Assembly (NCBI RefSeq): GCF_021602345.1
Contig: NZ_BQID01000022.1
Location: 1-59,073, forward strand
Length of the DNA: 59,073 bases
Source: Pseudomonas pharyngis
GTDB lineage: Bacteria > Pseudomonadota > Gammaproteobacteria > Pseudomonadales > Pseudomonadaceae
Direction: 5' to 3'
The notes beneath the pieces are model-generated. The model was not told where the DNA came from. It made no database searches and worked only from the letters and a program-made list of their open reading frames with translations. Positions 58,947-59,073 of the stretch are shown here, in pieces. Position 1 is the first letter of the stretch, and every line of letters starts with the position of its first letter. The position numbers and the translations under genes are program-made.

Positions 58947-59073
58947 TGTCTCGTCCTGAATAAGGTTTACACCTTCTGGCTTCTTATCAGGAGGGTGCAA
59001 TGGATTCGGGCGCAAAACGCAGTCAACGCGATTACACGCTGACTTTTAAATTGTCGGTTGTCGACCAAGTCGA
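58947..59073 (+). mobile_element. IS3-type insertion sequence, left end (partial)
   Basis: The likely left end begins TGTCTCGTCCTGAATAAGG and precedes a transposase start. It runs off the window. Family judged from the protein start only. Confidence 0.55.
59000..59073 (+). CDS. IS3-family transposase OrfA, 5' part
   Basis: Begins MDSGAKRSQRDYTLTFKLSVVDQVE, a typical start of a Pseudomonas IS3-family OrfA helix-turn-helix protein, behind AGGAGGG. Cut by the end of the window after 24 complete codons. Confidence 0.8.
   Translation, partial: MDSGAKRSQRDYTLTFKLSVVDQV

Overview
This window comes from the chromosome of a Pseudomonas of the fluorescens type. The evidence is the high-GC core gene content, the order aotJQMOP-argR followed by the aru/ast arginine-succinyltransferase genes, the block alaS-lysC-csrA-tRNA-Ser-tRNA-Arg, amrZ, and Pseudomonas-type REP elements. 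All calls rest on reading the sequence and on knowledge of protein families; no database search was run.

Layout. (1) 1-4980 is accessory DNA. It holds an HNH nuclease gene and a phage immunity cassette on the minus strand: a c4-type antisense RNA, a 30-codon leader ORF and an antirepressor-like gene. Next comes an AT-rich four-gene operon of the ABC-three-component (ABC-3C) conflict type, whose ATPase gene carries an in-frame stop 49 codons before its natural end. (2) 4998-9471 holds nrdB, a DUF2790 secreted protein and acsA. (3) 10219-15462 is the arginine/ornithine ABC transporter operon with its regulator ArgR. (4) 15508-23247 is one giant gene (2579 codons) with a dermonecrotic-toxin-like N-terminal half and five leucine-rich modules repeating at almost exactly 912 bp. 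It splits the arginine regulon. (5) 23554-31420 holds the arginine succinyltransferase pathway genes (astC, aruF, astA, astD, astB, a His-rich small protein, astE). ArgR half-sites lie in front of it and REP pairs inside it. (6) 31466-42955 is housekeeping: lumazine synthase under an FMN riboswitch, ltaE, alaS, lysC (with an internal start), csrA, tRNA-Ser, three tandem tRNA-Arg(ACG), mgtE, amrZ, phnN and two small membrane proteins.

(7) 42985-58896 is a 15.9-kb integrated element in tRNA-Arg(CCT), bounded by perfect 50-bp direct repeats. Its right end carries a tyrosine integrase, a ribbon-helix-helix-like protein, an AlpA-like excisionase and small replication/regulation genes. Its centre carries possible defence genes (a TPR+HEPN pair and a PIN-like nuclease). 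Its left part carries a small-terminase-like DUF5681 gene and a lambda-type tail assembly protein I, then a Kiwa (kwaA-kwaB) anti-phage operon, a serine recombinase and an Abi-like STM4504-family gene. Large terminase and capsid genes are absent. The content suggests a phage satellite or a stripped prophage turned defence island. (8) 58947-59073 is the start of an IS3-type insertion sequence that lies about 50 bp outside the right attachment site.

How the parts work together. ArgR sites precede both the transporter operon and astC, so uptake and succinyl-pathway breakdown of arginine probably respond together to arginine. The two accessory regions hold three to five candidate anti-phage systems plus mobile-element control circuits.
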